DNA of 7,122 nt from an uncultured Bacilli bacterium (GTDB taxonomy: Bacteria > Bacillota_I > Bacilli_A > RF39 > UBA660): assembly GCA_949879835.1 (NCBI GenBank), contig CATLBU010000037.1:1-7122 (forward strand), read 5' to 3'. The notes below the pieces were generated by a model. The model saw only the letters and a list, made by a program, of their open reading frames with translations. It was not told the origin of the DNA and searched no databases. Shown piece after piece: positions 1-5,204 of the stretch (the first letter of the stretch is position 1; the number at the start of each line of letters is the position of its first letter). The translations under genes and the position numbers were made by a program.

Positions 1-81
1 TTTATTTAAATCAAATAGTTTTAGCAATTCTAATTTATGATTGGATTTACAATAAAATTCAAAACTTCGTTCCTTTAACAT
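1..81 (-). CDS. 5' end of an unrecognised protein-coding gene downstream of rnc (runs off the left edge)
   Basis: An open frame of 27 codons starts at ATG 81-79 and runs off the window without a stop. The start is well supported: GGAGG at 90-94 lies 8 bases upstream of the ATG and directly follows the T-run of the rnc terminator. The visible peptide begins MLKERSFEFYCKSNHKLELL and continues with KLFDLNK. It is mixed charged and hydrophobic, with no signal peptide or family motif that I recognise. The gene often found after rnc in Bacillota is smc, but this N-terminus does not resemble the SMC start with its P-loop. I assign no function. Transcription probably comes from read-through of the rnc terminator, since there is no room for a promoter between terminator and ribosome binding site. 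Confidence 0.6.
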   Translation of the reverse strand, partial: MLKERSFEFYCKSNHKLELLKLFDLNK

Positions 82-97
82 ATCTTTATCCTCCTTT

Positions 98-124
98 AAA
101 AAAAATCAGCTTTTGCTGATTTTT
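98..124 (-). terminator. Intrinsic terminator at the 3' end of rnc
   Basis: On the minus strand, AAAAATCAGC and GCTGATTTTT form a perfect 10-bp stem with an AAAA loop, running into eight T residues (98-105). The TGA stop of rnc (106-108) and its last two or three codons lie inside the hairpin. The ribosome binding site of the next gene follows the T-run at once, so the hairpin may attenuate rather than fully end transcription. Confidence 0.8.
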
Positions 125-780
125 CCAACACTCTTTTCTAATGCATTTTTTGCAGCTTTTTGTTCGGCCTCTTTTTTACTGTGTGCAACTCCTTCACCAT
201 AAATAATATCGTCTATTTTAACGATTGTTTTAAATGTTTTATGGTGAGCTGGTCCCTCTTCACTAATCATCACATATTCAATTGTTCTTTGATCTGTTTG
301 AACAAGTTCCTGTAGTTCTGATTTATAATCTTTAATAAAAGATAAAGCCTTATTTTCAACAAAAGGAATGGCCGAAGAATAAATAAAATCTTTAGCTTTT
401 TCAAATCCTTGATCCAAATAGATAGCACCAATAAAAGCCTCATAGATATCTGAGACGATTGCTTTTCGATACTTTCCACCACTATTTTCTTCTCCATGAC
501 CCAGTTTTAAATATTCATTTAAACCTAGTTTTAAAGAATATTCATATAAAGCATCTTCACATACATAATGGGCTCTTAACTTTGTCATTTTTCCTTCATC
601 ATATTCTGTATTCTTGTATAGATAATCACTCATTACAAGCTCTAAAACGGCATCTCCTAAGTATTCTAATCTCTCATAACTAATCACATGATTTTCATTT
701 GCATAAGATGTATGAGTAAAAGCTGTTTCATATACTTTAATATCATTCGGATTTATTTTTAGTTGTTTTAATATTTTCAT
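106..780 (-). CDS. rnc: Ribonuclease III
   Basis: This is the double-strand-specific endoribonuclease that processes rRNA precursors and structured mRNAs in the cytoplasm. The protein has 224 residues, a normal length. The N-terminal catalytic domain covers about residues 5-145 and has the signature ERLEYLGDAVLEL. By alignment with the family, the metal-binding and catalytic acids are E39, D43, D111 and E114, all present. A C-terminal dsRNA-binding domain covers about 151-217, ending in the typical HSKKEAEQKAAKNAL helix. The ATG at 780-778 is preceded by AGGTGA five bases away. A possible extended -10 promoter lies just upstream, but the gene could also be read from the unrecognised gene at 837-1337, because no terminator separates them. 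The TGA stop sits inside a terminator hairpin. Assignment is certain from motifs. Confidence 0.97.
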   Translation of the reverse strand: MKILKQLKINPNDIKVYETAFTHTSYANENHVISYERLEYLGDAVLELVMSDYLYKNTEYDEGKMTKLRAHYVCEDALYEYSLKLGLNEYLKLGHGEENSGGKYRKAIVSDIYEAFIGAIYLDQGFEKAKDFIYSSAIPFVENKALSFIKDYKSELQELVQTDQRTIEYVMISEEGPAHHKTFKTIVKIDDIIYGEGVAHSKKEAEQKAAKNALEKSVGKISKS

Positions 781-795
781 TGTATCACCTTTTAT

Positions 796-825
796 ATTAT
801 AGCATGTATCATATAAATTCGTAAA
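796..825 (-). promoter_or_regulatory. Candidate promoter of rnc
   Basis: On the minus strand, TATAAT (796-801) is preceded by TGC, giving an extended -10. TTTACG (820-825) is a moderate -35 at 18-base spacing. Initiation about 7 bases downstream would fall near 789, so the mRNA would begin almost at the AGGTGA ribosome binding site, with a leader of only about 10 bases. The box pattern is seen; activity is inferred. Confidence 0.5.
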
Positions 826-831
826 TTAAAT

Positions 832-877
832 TCTTTTTATGATAGCCTTTGTAATCTTTTTATGATAGCCTTTGTAA
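832..877. repeat. Exact tandem duplication, two 23-bp units
   Basis: Bases 832-854 and 855-877 are identical: each begins TCTTTTTATGATAGCC and ends TTTGTAA. The repeat straddles the 3' end of the gene at 837-1337. Since 23 is not a multiple of three, the second unit is read in another frame and supplies a new stop codon. It looks like a recent slippage or unequal-exchange event. Confidence 0.95.
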
Positions 878-1337
878 AACTTTTTCGTTTCATCTTATCT
901 GTTATTTTCTCTTTGATTGCAAATTGTTTTATTAATTGTTGTTGCAGAAAAGGAAGACAATCTTCATAGTGATCATATTTGGTAAGGAATCTTCCTGCAC
1001 TTGATAGATAATAAATATGGTAAATACACCAATACAAATCTACTTTCTTACCATTTATATGATTCATCATCAACATGAGTAAATAATAGTTAGAAAGATG
1101 AATGAATTCCTGTTTAGATATATAAAATTTCAATATATCATAAATCATATAAAACATTTTGAAAAAATCTTGTTGCGAAATTCCTAGTTCAATTTCTACT
1201 TTTAATTGATTTTCTATATAGTTTTTATCTTGAATATATTGTTGATATAATAGTTCTAAATCCTCTTCATTTATTAACTCTATATTATGGGCTTTCCCAT
1301 TCAATTTATTTAACAGTTTATAACTTATATTATTCAT
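837..1337 (-). CDS. Unrecognised helical protein, 166 aa, with duplication-altered C-terminus
   Basis: I do not recognise this protein. The start is placed at ATG 1337-1335 because GGAGG (1343-1347) lies five bases upstream; an in-frame ATG at 1358 would give seven more residues but overlaps the proposed -10 box. The 166 residues look largely alpha-helical and rich in Tyr, Ile, Leu and Gln. There is an acidic N-terminal half (INEEDLELLYQQY), a hydrophobic aromatic middle (YYLLMLMMNH, DLYWCIYHIYYLSS) and a strongly basic tail (KEKITDKMKRKSFTKAIIKR). The middle is too broken by polar residues for me to call membrane helices with confidence. The last residues, LQRLS, arise from the second copy of a 23-bp tandem duplication; with one copy the protein would end KRI. 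It is transcribed divergently from yidD, and rnc follows in the same direction after 56 bases, so the two may be cotranscribed. Confidence 0.75.
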   Translation of the reverse strand: MNNISYKLLNKLNGKAHNIELINEEDLELLYQQYIQDKNYIENQLKVEIELGISQQDFFKMFYMIYDILKFYISKQEFIHLSNYYLLMLMMNHINGKKVDLYWCIYHIYYLSSAGRFLTKYDHYEDCLPFLQQQLIKQFAIKEKITDKMKRKSFTKAIIKRLQRLS

Positions 1338-1356
1338 ATATACCTCCATCTTTATC

Positions 1357-1387
1357 ATTATATCATACTATTCCTATATGTTGTTAA
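1357..1387 (-). promoter_or_regulatory. Candidate promoter of the 837-1337 gene
   Basis: On the minus strand, TATAAT (1357-1362) preceded by TGA forms an extended -10. The best -35 is TTAACA (1382-1387), at a long 19-base spacing that the extended -10 could offset. A start near 1350 would give a short leader just containing the GGAGG. Confidence 0.55.
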
Positions 1388-1396
1388 ATTTTACAA
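1381..1396. promoter_or_regulatory. AT-rich 16-bp near-palindrome in the divergent promoter region
   Basis: TTGTTAAATTTTACAA is a palindrome apart from one central T-T pair on each side. It covers the yidD -35 box and the candidate -35 of the divergent gene, so a bound protein could control both. It does not match a Zur, AdcR or PerR box that I know. In DNA this AT-rich such palindromes also occur by chance. Confidence 0.3.
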
Positions 1397-1418
1397 ATTC
1401 CTATTTTTTTAGTATAAT
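1390..1418 (+). promoter_or_regulatory. Promoter of yidD and the downstream lipoprotein gene
   Basis: TTTACA (1390-1395) and TATAAT (1413-1418) are separated by exactly 17 bases, close to the sigma-A consensus. Initiation at A1425 or A1428 would place the yidD ATG (1428) at or within three bases of the mRNA 5' end. Confidence 0.8.
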
Positions 1419-1427
1419 GATTTTATT

Positions 1428-1649
1428 ATGAAAAAGATATTGATACAAGCTATAAAGATTTATCAAAAAATTCCTGGTAGATTTCATGATTCTTGTCGGC
1501 ATATTCCAACTTGTTCTAATTATGCAATAGAGGCAATCTCGAAACATGGAAGTCTAAAAGGATTGATTCTAACAATCAAAAGAGTTTTAAAATGCAATCC
1601 ATTAGGAAGTAAAGGAATTGATTTAGTTCCTGAAAAGAAAGGAAGATAA
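1428..1649 (+). CDS. yidD: Membrane protein insertion efficiency factor YidD
   Basis: YidD is a small, membrane-associated protein that assists insertion of proteins through the Sec/YidC route. The 73-residue length is typical. The N-terminus (KKILIQAIKIYQKI) is an amphipathic, basic segment. The family core is clear: CRHIPTCSNYAIEAISKHGS at 23-42, then KGLILTIKRVLKCNPLGSKG and a final DLVP. The conserved Cys23, Cys29 and Cys56 are present. In many bacteria yidD lies between rnpA and yidC; here it is first in a two-gene operon with a ZnuA-like lipoprotein. No ribosome binding site precedes the ATG, and the promoter -10 ends nine bases before it, so translation probably starts on a leaderless mRNA. 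The stop is one base before the next ATG, and the 3' end of yidD carries that gene's AGGAAG ribosome binding site, so the two are probably coupled. Confidence 0.95.
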   Translation: MKKILIQAIKIYQKIPGRFHDSCRHIPTCSNYAIEAISKHGSLKGLILTIKRVLKCNPLGSKGIDLVPEKKGR

Positions 1650-1650
1650 T

Positions 1651-2514
1651 ATGAAAAAAACATTGACATTACTAATTATTGGGATGATTTTATTAACAAC
1701 AGGATGTTTTAAACGGGATAATTTAGAGGATATTAATATTTATACAAGCTCCTATCCTATTGAATATATTGTTACTACCTTATATGGCAAGCATAGTACT
1801 GTTCATAGTATTTATCCAGATGGAGTTGATATCAACCAATATCGATTAACCAATAAACAAATCAAAGATTATAGTAAAGCTGATATGTTTGTTTTTAATG
1901 GACTTAGTGATGAGAAAGATTATGTTTCTTCTATGTTTAATTATAATAAAGATTTAATGATTATTGATACGACTGCTACTATGGAATACAATCACCATAT
2001 AGAAGAGTTATGGTTAGATCCATCTAATTTCTTAATGATGAGTTTAAACATTAAAAATGGATTAATAGAATATATTCAAAATCAATATTTAAAAACGGAA
2101 ATTGAAGAAAATTATGAACAATTAAAAATTGATATTTCTAATATTGATGCCAATATAAAATTAATGAACGAAAATTCTAATAAAAAAACAATTGTTATAG
2201 ATAATAGTGCCTTTAACTTCTTAGAAAAATATGGGTTTCAGGTAATTTGTTTAGAGGATAATGGCGATTTAACAGAAAAAGATATTTATGATGTTATTCA
2301 ATTAATTAAAACAGGACAAATAAAATATATTTTTACTATGAATTCTAAAAAATTAAATAAACAAACAGAGCAAATTATTAACCAAACAGGAATTTCTACT
2401 ATTGAGTTACATGATTTATCTAATTTAACCGATCAACAACGAAGCTCTAAGGAGGATTATATTAGTTTATTAAATGAAAATATTGAGCAATTAAAAAATG
2501 AGTTATATAATTAA
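1651..2514 (+). CDS. ZnuA/AdcA-type (SBP-9 family) lipoprotein lacking the histidine metal ligands
   Basis: The 287-residue protein has a lipoprotein signal: basic KK, hydrophobic core at 5-15 and LLTTGC with Cys19 as the lipid attachment site, so it should be anchored outside the membrane. The mature part follows the cluster A-I (zinc/manganese) substrate-binding layout: YTSSYPIEYIVTTLYG near the N-terminus, YPDGVDINQYRLTNKQI at about 55-71, DMFVFNGL at 78-85, WLDPSN at 121-126, SAFNFLEKYGF at 186-196 and KYIFTMNS at 225-232. By alignment with the family motifs PHDYEP, DPHVWLDP, HDAFGY and FTE, the ligands become Asn62, Glu119, Asn185 and Met230. A helix at about 139-175 matches the long linker helix. 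Fold membership is well supported, but classical zinc or manganese binding is doubtful. No permease or ATPase gene lies nearby. It is the second gene of the yidD operon. Confidence 0.8.
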   Translation: MKKTLTLLIIGMILLTTGCFKRDNLEDINIYTSSYPIEYIVTTLYGKHSTVHSIYPDGVDINQYRLTNKQIKDYSKADMFVFNGLSDEKDYVSSMFNYNKDLMIIDTTATMEYNHHIEELWLDPSNFLMMSLNIKNGLIEYIQNQYLKTEIEENYEQLKIDISNIDANIKLMNENSNKKTIVIDNSAFNFLEKYGFQVICLEDNGDLTEKDIYDVIQLIKTGQIKYIFTMNSKKLNKQTEQIINQTGISTIELHDLSNLTDQQRSSKEDYISLLNENIEQLKNELYN

Positions 2515-2540
2515 AGATCCCGATTAGGAATCTTTTTTTT
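2513..2540 (+). terminator. Intrinsic terminator shared by two converging genes
   Basis: AAAGATCCC (2513-2521) pairs with GGAATCTTT (2527-2535), with one C-A mismatch and a 5-base loop, followed by eight T residues (2533-2540). The lipoprotein stop codon enters the left arm, and the stop of the converging glycosyltransferase gene (2524-2526) sits in the loop and its edge. For the minus strand the trailing sequence is only a broken T-run (CTTTAATTATATAA), so termination there should be weaker. Confidence 0.8.
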
Positions 2541-3846
2541 GAAAACGAAAACTATAATAGGAAATATTGTAATCTCTTTTATTTACTTCTTCTAGTTTTT
2601 GAATTAGAATTTTCTCATTTTCTGTTGAATAATCACTCCAAGAATATGCTTTTGGATGATAATAGTTTAATTCCGAAAATAATTGATAAATATCTGTTAA
2701 GGTGAAATGATTACTACGATTTTGATTTTCAAAAAAATATTGATCATCTACTAGTTTTGAAATTGTTTTAATATTTGAAATATTATGGATCTCTCCAACT
2801 ATATAGCCATCTTTGCTTATATATCTCTCTAATTTTTTTAAAAAGAGAATAGGATCTTTTACTTCTTCTAATAAATTGCCAATTAAAATATAATCATATT
2901 TGGTATGAATCTCTGATAAATCATTATATATTGTTCCTACTTTTTTGGCTATTTTAAACTTTGAATAATTTCTTTCTAATCCGTGGATTATAGCTTTTGG
3001 ATGATTATATTTTAACTTTAATAAATTTGTACCAATGCCACTACTCAAATCTAATATTTTTTTTGGATCTTCGATTAAGGTATTGGATGCAAATTTTATT
3101 TCATCGAAACAAAATGTTGAAAATCCCCATTTTTTCTCAAAATATTTTCTATTTTTATTTAAAATTGGATAAAATTTATTTAAATCATTTCGAAAAGAAG
3201 AACCTAAATAATGATGAATAAAGGAATCATGACAAAGCATTAATTGGTATCCTAATTTTACAATCTTTAGTGATAAATCATTGTCTTCTACGTAACCTGG
3301 GGAATATTTTTCATCCAGTTTCTTTATTTTATGAATTACTTTTCTTTTAATTAATAAACAGAAACCTATTAAGAAAATTTTCTCCTCCCATCTTGTAGAA
3401 TCTGAAATATTATTTTCTTCTGCTAGTTTTTGCATCTCTTCAAAATTTTGATAAGTAAATGAAGAACCTTGCAGATTTTCATCATGGTTACAAACAGAGC
3501 CAACTGCTCCTATTTTTTTATTAGAATATAAACATTTTTTTAAATTGGTTAACCAGTTTTTTGTTACAATTGTATCATTATTCAATAATAATATATCATT
3601 ATTCTTGTTAGCTATTTTAATTGCTTGATTACATGCAACGGGAAACCCTAAATTCTCTTTATTCCATATAATTTTTAAATCTTTTTGTTCTTGTAACCAT
3701 TCTTTGGTATTATCAGTAGAATGGTTATCTACAATAATTATCTCATAACTACCTTTTTCTGTATACCTTCGGATACTCTCTATACAATCTTTTGTATACT
3801 CTAAGTGGTTATATGTTAAAATCACGATAGAAGTCTTATGTTTCAT
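2524..3846 (-). CDS. Family 2 glycosyltransferase fused to a class I methyltransferase-like domain
   Basis: The 440-residue protein has two parts. Residues 1 to about 240 form a GT2 (GT-A fold) glycosyltransferase: TSIVILTYN at 5-13, EIIIVDNHSTDNT at 35-47, the LLLNND motif at 86-91 in the DXD position, GFCLLIKRKV at 161-170, and YVEDNDLSLKI at 185-195 with the likely base in ED. Residues about 260-400 look like a class I SAM-dependent methyltransferase: ILDLSSGIGTNLLKL for motif I, IIHGLERN for the acidic motif II, YDYILIGNLLEEVKDP and DGYIVGEIHN. In motif I the usual Gly/Cys pattern is altered to SSGIG, so SAM binding is plausible but not proven. There is no signal peptide or membrane helix, which suggests a cytoplasmic enzyme acting on a cell-surface or protein glycan. 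The ATG at 3846-3844 follows GAGGTGAGGT. The gene stands alone between the tRNA terminator and the shared terminator. The sugar donor and acceptor cannot be read from the sequence. Confidence 0.88.
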   Translation of the reverse strand: MKHKTSIVILTYNHLEYTKDCIESIRRYTEKGSYEIIIVDNHSTDNTKEWLQEQKDLKIIWNKENLGFPVACNQAIKIANKNNDILLLNNDTIVTKNWLTNLKKCLYSNKKIGAVGSVCNHDENLQGSSFTYQNFEEMQKLAEENNISDSTRWEEKIFLIGFCLLIKRKVIHKIKKLDEKYSPGYVEDNDLSLKIVKLGYQLMLCHDSFIHHYLGSSFRNDLNKFYPILNKNRKYFEKKWGFSTFCFDEIKFASNTLIEDPKKILDLSSGIGTNLLKLKYNHPKAIIHGLERNYSKFKIAKKVGTIYNDLSEIHTKYDYILIGNLLEEVKDPILFLKKLERYISKDGYIVGEIHNISNIKTISKLVDDQYFFENQNRSNHFTLTDIYQLFSELNYYHPKAYSWSDYSTENEKILIQKLEEVNKRDYNISYYSFRFQKKDS

Positions 3847-3855
3847 ACCTCACCT

Positions 3856-3885
3856 CAATCTATTATATGAAAAAATAATAGATTG
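3856..3885 (-). promoter_or_regulatory. Inverted repeat over the -10 box of the glycosyltransferase gene
   Basis: CAATCTATTAT (3856-3866) and ATAATAGATTG (3875-3885) are perfect 11-bp inverted arms with an 8-base spacer. On the minus strand a TATAAT (3862-3867) lies in the arm nearest the gene, with initiation expected near 3855, just before the GAGGTGAGG ribosome binding site. The -35 is weak (TTGAAT at 3888-3893, 20-base spacing). If the -10 is used, the palindrome lies mostly upstream of the mRNA and would act as an operator; if transcription starts further upstream it would form a hairpin beside the ribosome binding site. Confidence 0.5.
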
Positions 3886-3913
3886 GTATTCAATTTCTAT
3901 CTTAAAGTTTATT

Positions 3914-3938
3914 AAAAAAACCGTTATTATAAACGATT
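3914..3938 (-). terminator. Intrinsic terminator of tRNA-Ser
   Basis: On the minus strand AATCGTT and AACGGTT pair (7 bp, one T-G wobble) around a TATAAT loop, ending in seven T residues (3914-3920), 10 bases after the encoded CCA. The stem is short and AT-rich, but the position and T-run fit a tRNA terminator. Confidence 0.65.
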
Positions 3939-3948
3939 CATTTCATAA

Positions 3949-4039
3949 TGGCGGAGACAGAGGGATTTGAACCCTCGCGCCAGTTACCCGACCTACACCC
4001 TTAGCAGGGGCGCCTCTTCAGCCTCTTGAGTATGTCTCC
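3949..4039 (-). tRNA. tRNA-Ser, anticodon GCU
   Basis: The 91-base gene folds as a class II tRNA. The acceptor arms GGAGACA and TGTCTCC pair perfectly, followed by discriminator G and an encoded CCA (3949-3951). The D stem is CTC/GAG and the anticodon stem CGCCC/GGGTG. The loop CTGCTAA carries anticodon GCT, reading AGC and AGU serine codons. The long variable arm GTCGG-GTAA-CTGGC is the serine type, and the T arm is GAGGG-TTCAAAT-CCCTC. It has its own promoter and terminator. I see no copy of its 3' end elsewhere in the window, so there is no sign of an integrated element. Confidence 0.97.
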
Positions 4040-4044
4040 AAGCT

Positions 4045-4073
4045 ACGCATATAATTTTACTCTATATATGCGT
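4045..4073. repeat. 9-bp inverted repeat enclosing the tRNA-Ser -10 box
   Basis: ACGCATATA (4045-4053) and TATATGCGT (4065-4073) are perfect inverted arms separated by 11 bases that contain the tRNA promoter -10. There is no T-run on either side, so it is not an ordinary terminator for the upstream gene. Confidence 0.7.
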
Positions 4074-4082
4074 TTTAGTCAA
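4054..4082 (-). promoter_or_regulatory. Promoter of tRNA-Ser
   Basis: On the minus strand TTGACT (4077-4082) and TAAAAT (4054-4059) are separated by exactly 17 bases. Initiation about 7 bases on, near 4047, would leave a 7-8-base 5' leader before the mature tRNA end at 4039. Confidence 0.8.
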
Positions 4083-4097
4083 GTAGTTCATTGTATT

Positions 4098-4520
4098 TTA
4101 TTCTAAAGAATCATCATAATCTGGCGTTTGATAATCCTTACCACAACGAATAAAGGGCTCTATATCATCTTCATTGTATATAGCATATCCGTGACATGTA
4201 ATTTCATTTCTTACATCAATAAAATCATCTAGATAACCAGCTTTTTTGATTTCAGCTACTGTAATAATTGTTCCATATTTATCAGTTAATTTCTTCCCTG
4301 TAATATATTCTTTAGCGGATTCTTTTAATAAATTTTCTAAGTCTATATATTCACTATCATTTACTAAGTTTTCTCCAGATTCTTCTTCTGTGATATCGAT
4401 TTCTGTATCATTCATATGTGAAAAATTTTTATTATACAACATGGTTACGATTAATAAAAATATTCCAAAGACAACTAAAAAACCGATAAGAGTAGACATT
4501 CCCCAACCTTTATTATTCAT
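4098..4520 (-). CDS. Small single-pass membrane protein with pilin-like N-terminus and two-Cys outer domain
   Basis: I do not recognise a named family with certainty. The start is put at ATG 4520-4518; AAGGAG lies upstream inside the preceding gene, and the two genes overlap by 8 bases (ATGAATAA), so translation is probably coupled. A TTG two codons earlier is less likely. The 140-residue protein begins MNNKGWGMSTLIGFLVVFGI, a short polar leader ending in Lys-Gly and then a hydrophobic stretch to about residue 29. This resembles a prepilin-type N-terminus, but the usual Glu at mature position 5 is missing, so peptidase processing is uncertain. The rest should lie outside the membrane: an acidic linker at 38-60, a helix (DLENLLKESAKEYITG), then TIITVAEIKKAGYLDDFID and TCHGYAIY...FIRCGKDYQT. 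Cys109 and Cys126 could form a disulfide. Its layout recalls the C-terminal domains of pseudopilin-like proteins in low-GC Bacillota. Confidence 0.75.
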   Translation of the reverse strand: MNNKGWGMSTLIGFLVVFGIFLLIVTMLYNKNFSHMNDTEIDITEEESGENLVNDSEYIDLENLLKESAKEYITGKKLTDKYGTIITVAEIKKAGYLDDFIDVRNEITCHGYAIYNEDDIEPFIRCGKDYQTPDYDDSLE

Positions 4521-5178
4521 TAACAATACTCTCCTTCATATTTTCTTTAAAACGATAAAGTTTTGCTGGTCTTCCATTTGTATGATTTTTTTTATCCATT
4601 GTATCTTCTAGTATATTCAAGTTCATCCATTTTTTTCTAAAATTACGACGATCTAATTCCTTGTTTAATAAATGCTCATACGTACTTTGTAATTCTGGAA
4701 GAGTAAAATCATTTGGATAAAACAATTTCATTAATTCATAATCATATGGTAAAATTTTCTTTAAATTAGAAATAGCATCTAAGACAATCGTTCCATGATC
4801 ATAAATCATTTTTGGAATTTCATTGATATCAAACCATGTGCCTTCAATTTCTCTATTTTCGAAAATGCGTTTTACTGTCTTGATATCTACTATTCCAATT
4901 AATGTGTTTGCTAAAATCCTAGCCCCTGGTAAGCGATGAATTTCACTAAAAACGGAACTCTGAATAAAATGAATATCTTGAAGTCCAGTAAACTCTAGTA
5001 TAGTAGCATTTGCGCATTCTTCAATAGTTTCAGTTGTCATTAATAAATTACTTGGTAACATCCAATAGCCTTTGAAGGGATCCTCTTGTTTACGGAATAA
5101 TAATACTTTTATTTTTCCATTTTCTACTGTAAAGATATTGGTTACTACCTCAATTTGATTAATATATCGATTATTCAT
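4513..5178 (-). CDS. NrtR-like regulator: degenerate Nudix domain plus winged helix
   Basis: The start is ATG 5178-5176, with GGTGG (5186-5190) seven bases upstream; a TTG at 5196 would start inside or at the expected mRNA 5' end. The 221-residue protein has an N-terminal Nudix fold (about 8-140) with IEVVTNIFTVENGKIKVLLF, the conserved GYWMLPSN and EGTWFDINEIP. The Nudix box is broken: in the REUxEE segment only Glu62 remains, with Ala58, Thr59 and Phe63 in place of Arg, Glu and Glu, and GG is Ser43-Asn44. Hydrolase activity is therefore unlikely. The C-terminal part (about 155-212) matches the NrtR winged helix, with FTLPELQSTYEHLL, LDRRNFRKKWMNLNIL and GRPAKLYRF. Known NrtR proteins sense ADP-ribose-type ligands and repress NAD or sugar genes; here no such gene is adjacent. 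A perfect-consensus promoter precedes it, and the next gene overlaps it. Confidence 0.88.
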   Translation of the reverse strand: MNNRYINQIEVVTNIFTVENGKIKVLLFRKQEDPFKGYWMLPSNLLMTTETIEECANATILEFTGLQDIHFIQSSVFSEIHRLPGARILANTLIGIVDIKTVKRIFENREIEGTWFDINEIPKMIYDHGTIVLDAISNLKKILPYDYELMKLFYPNDFTLPELQSTYEHLLNKELDRRNFRKKWMNLNILEDTMDKKNHTNGRPAKLYRFKENMKESIVNE

Positions 5179-5204
5179 ATTTCTACCACCATCCAACTAT
5201 CATC

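Noticed and set aside
1..81. The gene after rnc as smc
   Set aside because: The first 27 residues show neither the usual SMC N-terminal motif nor a P-loop.
1381..1396. Zur or AdcR zinc-repressor box upstream of the yidD/ZnuA-like operon
   Set aside because: The palindrome does not match the TTAAC-GTTAA type or the longer Zur consensus, and the lipoprotein seems to have lost its zinc ligands.
3949..4039. tRNA-Ser as an integration site for a mobile element carrying the glycosyltransferase gene
   Set aside because: No second copy of the tRNA 3' end, no integrase and no direct repeats are visible in the window, and base composition of the glycosyltransferase gene in the stretches I counted is close to that of the neighbouring non-core genes.
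5176..5196. TTG at 5196 as start of the NrtR-like gene
   Set aside because: It sits at the predicted transcription start with no ribosome binding site, while ATG at 5178 has GGTGG seven bases upstream.
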